A stretch of DNA of 5,709 nt from Flavobacteriaceae bacterium (lineage in GTDB: Bacteria > Bacteroidota > Bacteroidia > Flavobacteriales > Flavobacteriaceae), in contig JALWYP010000294.1 of assembly GCA_026992695.1 (NCBI GenBank), forward strand, positions 1 through 5,709. The letters are read 5' to 3'. Below the pieces are notes generated by a model. The model saw only the letters and a list, made by a program, of their open reading frames with translations. It was not told where the DNA came from and did no database searches. Both the position numbers and the translations under genes were made by a program. Below, one piece after another: positions 4,480 to 5,709 of the stretch; position 1 is the first letter of the stretch, and the number at the start of each line of letters is the position of its first letter.

Positions 4480-5487
4480 ATGAAACGAATTGCTAAATCT
4501 CTAACAGTATTATTGTTACTTATTTCTGTCTTTTCTGTTCAAGCCCAATATACCGAAACATTAAACTCCAACAAGCCGGGAGGATCGCAAGGAGCATTTG
4601 CAGTAGGTATTAATGTGCTACAATTAGAAAGCGGAATTAGTTTTGGAAAAGAAAAACACAGCTTATTAAACACTAATACAAAAGCAACCACAATAGATTG
4701 GGGTGTTCGATACGGTTTTTGGAAAGAAGAGCTGGAAGTAAGTTGGATTGGGCAATTCGATTTTCAAAACGTAACAATACCCACCGGAACTTTTAAACAA
4801 AGTAATTTTAGAAGCAATACACTTGGAGCAAAATATCTTTTTTACGATCCGTATCGAAAAATGGAAGAAAAAGGTCCCAACCTTTACAGTTGGAAAGCAA
4901 ATCATAAATTTCAATGGGCAGATTTAATTCCGGCTGTCTCTTTTTACGCCGGTGCCAACTTTGATTTTAGCGATAATCCTTTTACTCCTGAACAACAAGG
5001 AACAATAAGCCCTAAATTTGTACTTGCCACACAAAATAACTGGGTAGGCGGCTGGGCATTTGTAACCAATATTATTGTAGATAGAATTACAACAGATTTT
5101 CCAACCTATGGTTACATCATAACCCTTACCCACACACCCACCGATTGGTTTTCGGTATTTATAGAAAATCAAGGTTTTAAAAGCGATTTTTATGCAGACC
5201 AAATCTTGCGTGGTGGTGCCGGTGCTTTAATTAACGAAGATTGGCAAGTAGATCTTTCGGCAACAGTTAACTTTAAAGATACGCCCTCTTTGTTTTATAT
5301 TAGAGTAGGTACATCGTATCGGTTTGATATGCATAAAAAGGATGAGTATATTGAAGAAAAAGGAAAAAAAGGAAGAGAAGCTAAAAAAGAGAAAATAAAC
5401 AAGAAGAAAGACAAAAAGAAGAAAAAGAAAAAACGCAAAAAGCGTAAAGATGATTTTGATTTAGATGAAAATGATGGCAATAAATAG
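4480..5487 (+). CDS. Outer-membrane transporter-like beta-barrel protein with lysine-rich C-terminal tail
   Basis: A 335-residue exported protein. Residues 1-22 are a Sec signal peptide (K2 R3, core LTVLLLLISVFSV, cleavage after VQA). Residues about 38-283 consist of alternating hydrophobic/polar strands rich in aromatic residues and glycine, with short turns, as in a beta-barrel. Examples are FAVGINVLQLESGISFG, WGVRYGFWKEELEVSW, LGAKYLFYD, AVSFYAGANFDF and LFYIRVGTSYRF. The barrel resembles proteins annotated as transporters of the Phenol_MetA_deg (PF13557) type, whose substrate is unknown. After the last strand (ending F282) comes a tail of about 50 residues: strongly basic (286-323, with KKKKKKK at 312-318) and then acidic (DDFDLDEND, 324-332). 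The C-terminus of such barrels faces the periplasm. It has its own strong promoter and is followed 11 nt later by the next gene, probably in one transcript. Confidence 0.85.
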   Translation: MKRIAKSLTVLLLLISVFSVQAQYTETLNSNKPGGSQGAFAVGINVLQLESGISFGKEKHSLLNTNTKATTIDWGVRYGFWKEELEVSWIGQFDFQNVTIPTGTFKQSNFRSNTLGAKYLFYDPYRKMEEKGPNLYSWKANHKFQWADLIPAVSFYAGANFDFSDNPFTPEQQGTISPKFVLATQNNWVGGWAFVTNIIVDRITTDFPTYGYIITLTHTPTDWFSVFIENQGFKSDFYADQILRGGAGALINEDWQVDLSATVNFKDTPSLFYIRVGTSYRFDMHKKDEYIEEKGKKGREAKKEKINKKKDKKKKKKKRKKRKDDFDLDENDGNK

Positions 5488-5498
5488 TAGTTTGCAAA

Positions 5499-5709
5499 AT
5501 GATTGAAGTTAAACAAGTAACCGAAAAAAAAGGATTAAAACAATTTGTAAAATTTCCTTTTTCCCTTTATAAAAATTGTAAATATTGGGTTCCTCCTCTT
5601 ATAAGCGATGAACTTGAAACGCTAGATTTAAAAAACAATCCCGTTGCTAAAAATGCAGAAGCTTGGTATTTTCTTGCTTATAAAAAAAACGAAATAGTTG
5701 GTAGAATAG
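5499..5709 (+). CDS. GNAT-like N-acetyltransferase family protein, 3' end cut off by window edge
   Basis: I translated 70 codons from ATG at 5499. The stop lies beyond the window. The start MIEVKQVTEKKGLKQFVKFP followed by LYKNCKYWVPPL (23-34), a helix to about residue 50, then AWYFLAYKKNEIVGRI (55-70) fits a family of about 370-390-residue Bacteroidota proteins with a GNAT-like fold. Those I recall typically read DFPxxLYKxDPxYVPxL, then FLAxxxxxxVGRIAA. The VGRI end is the second beta strand before the acetyl-CoA site, which is not in view. Substrate and function are unknown. It follows the transporter gene by 11 nt, so it is likely its operon partner. A run of eight A bases (about 5523-5530) lies just after the start. 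The assignment is from recalled family pattern only. Confidence 0.75.
   Translation, partial: MIEVKQVTEKKGLKQFVKFPFSLYKNCKYWVPPLISDELETLDLKNNPVAKNAEAWYFLAYKKNEIVGRI

Noticed and set aside
5295..5516. 73-codon minus-strand frame rich in Phe and Ser
   Set aside because: It is the complement of the lysine-rich tail. The F/S bias comes from the AAG/AAA codons on the other strand.

Overview
The window is AT-rich chromosomal DNA that reads as a member of the Bacteroidota, most likely a marine or host-associated Flavobacteriia. Four things point there. The gene families (a DUF4834-like membrane protein, a porin-like transporter with a lysine-rich tail, a ribD/HAD/YigZ cluster) are ones I associate with that group. 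The -7 promoter signature TAnnTTTG occurs upstream of two genes. Shine-Dalgarno sequences are generally absent. The convergent intergenic region carries short AATCATCAAT-type repeats. The species assignment is an inference from recall, not a database match.

Layout, left to right. Positions 1-1081 hold two minus-strand genes, a GNAT acetyltransferase followed after 2 nt by prmC (release-factor glutamine methyltransferase), which runs off the left edge. A 94-bp divergent gap leads to a tightly packed plus-strand cluster (1176-3900): a LEA/WHy-like lipoprotein with a TTG start, ribD (riboflavin deaminase/reductase, GTG start, 4-bp overlap), a HAD-family phosphatase (8-bp overlap with ribD) and a YigZ/IMPACT-family protein (1-nt gap). 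Positions 3901-4113 form a convergent intergenic region full of short repeats and an imperfect three-stem palindrome. A minus-strand DUF4834-like small membrane protein (4114-4374) is followed by a 105-bp divergent promoter region. Then come a plus-strand outer-membrane transporter-like beta-barrel protein with a poly-lysine tail (4480-5487) and, 11 nt later, the start of a GNAT-like protein that runs off the right edge.

How the genes may work together. RibD performs the second and third steps of riboflavin synthesis. The next step, dephosphorylation of the ribitylaminopyrimidine 5'-phosphate, is done in other bacteria by HAD phosphatases that are often encoded far from the rib genes. The HAD gene whose start lies inside the end of ribD is therefore a good candidate for that enzyme here. 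The rest is largely ordinary housekeeping and cell-envelope content. I see no phage, transposase, CRISPR or defence system, and no RNA gene I can support. The most unusual non-coding signal is the repeat/palindrome region at 3901-4113.
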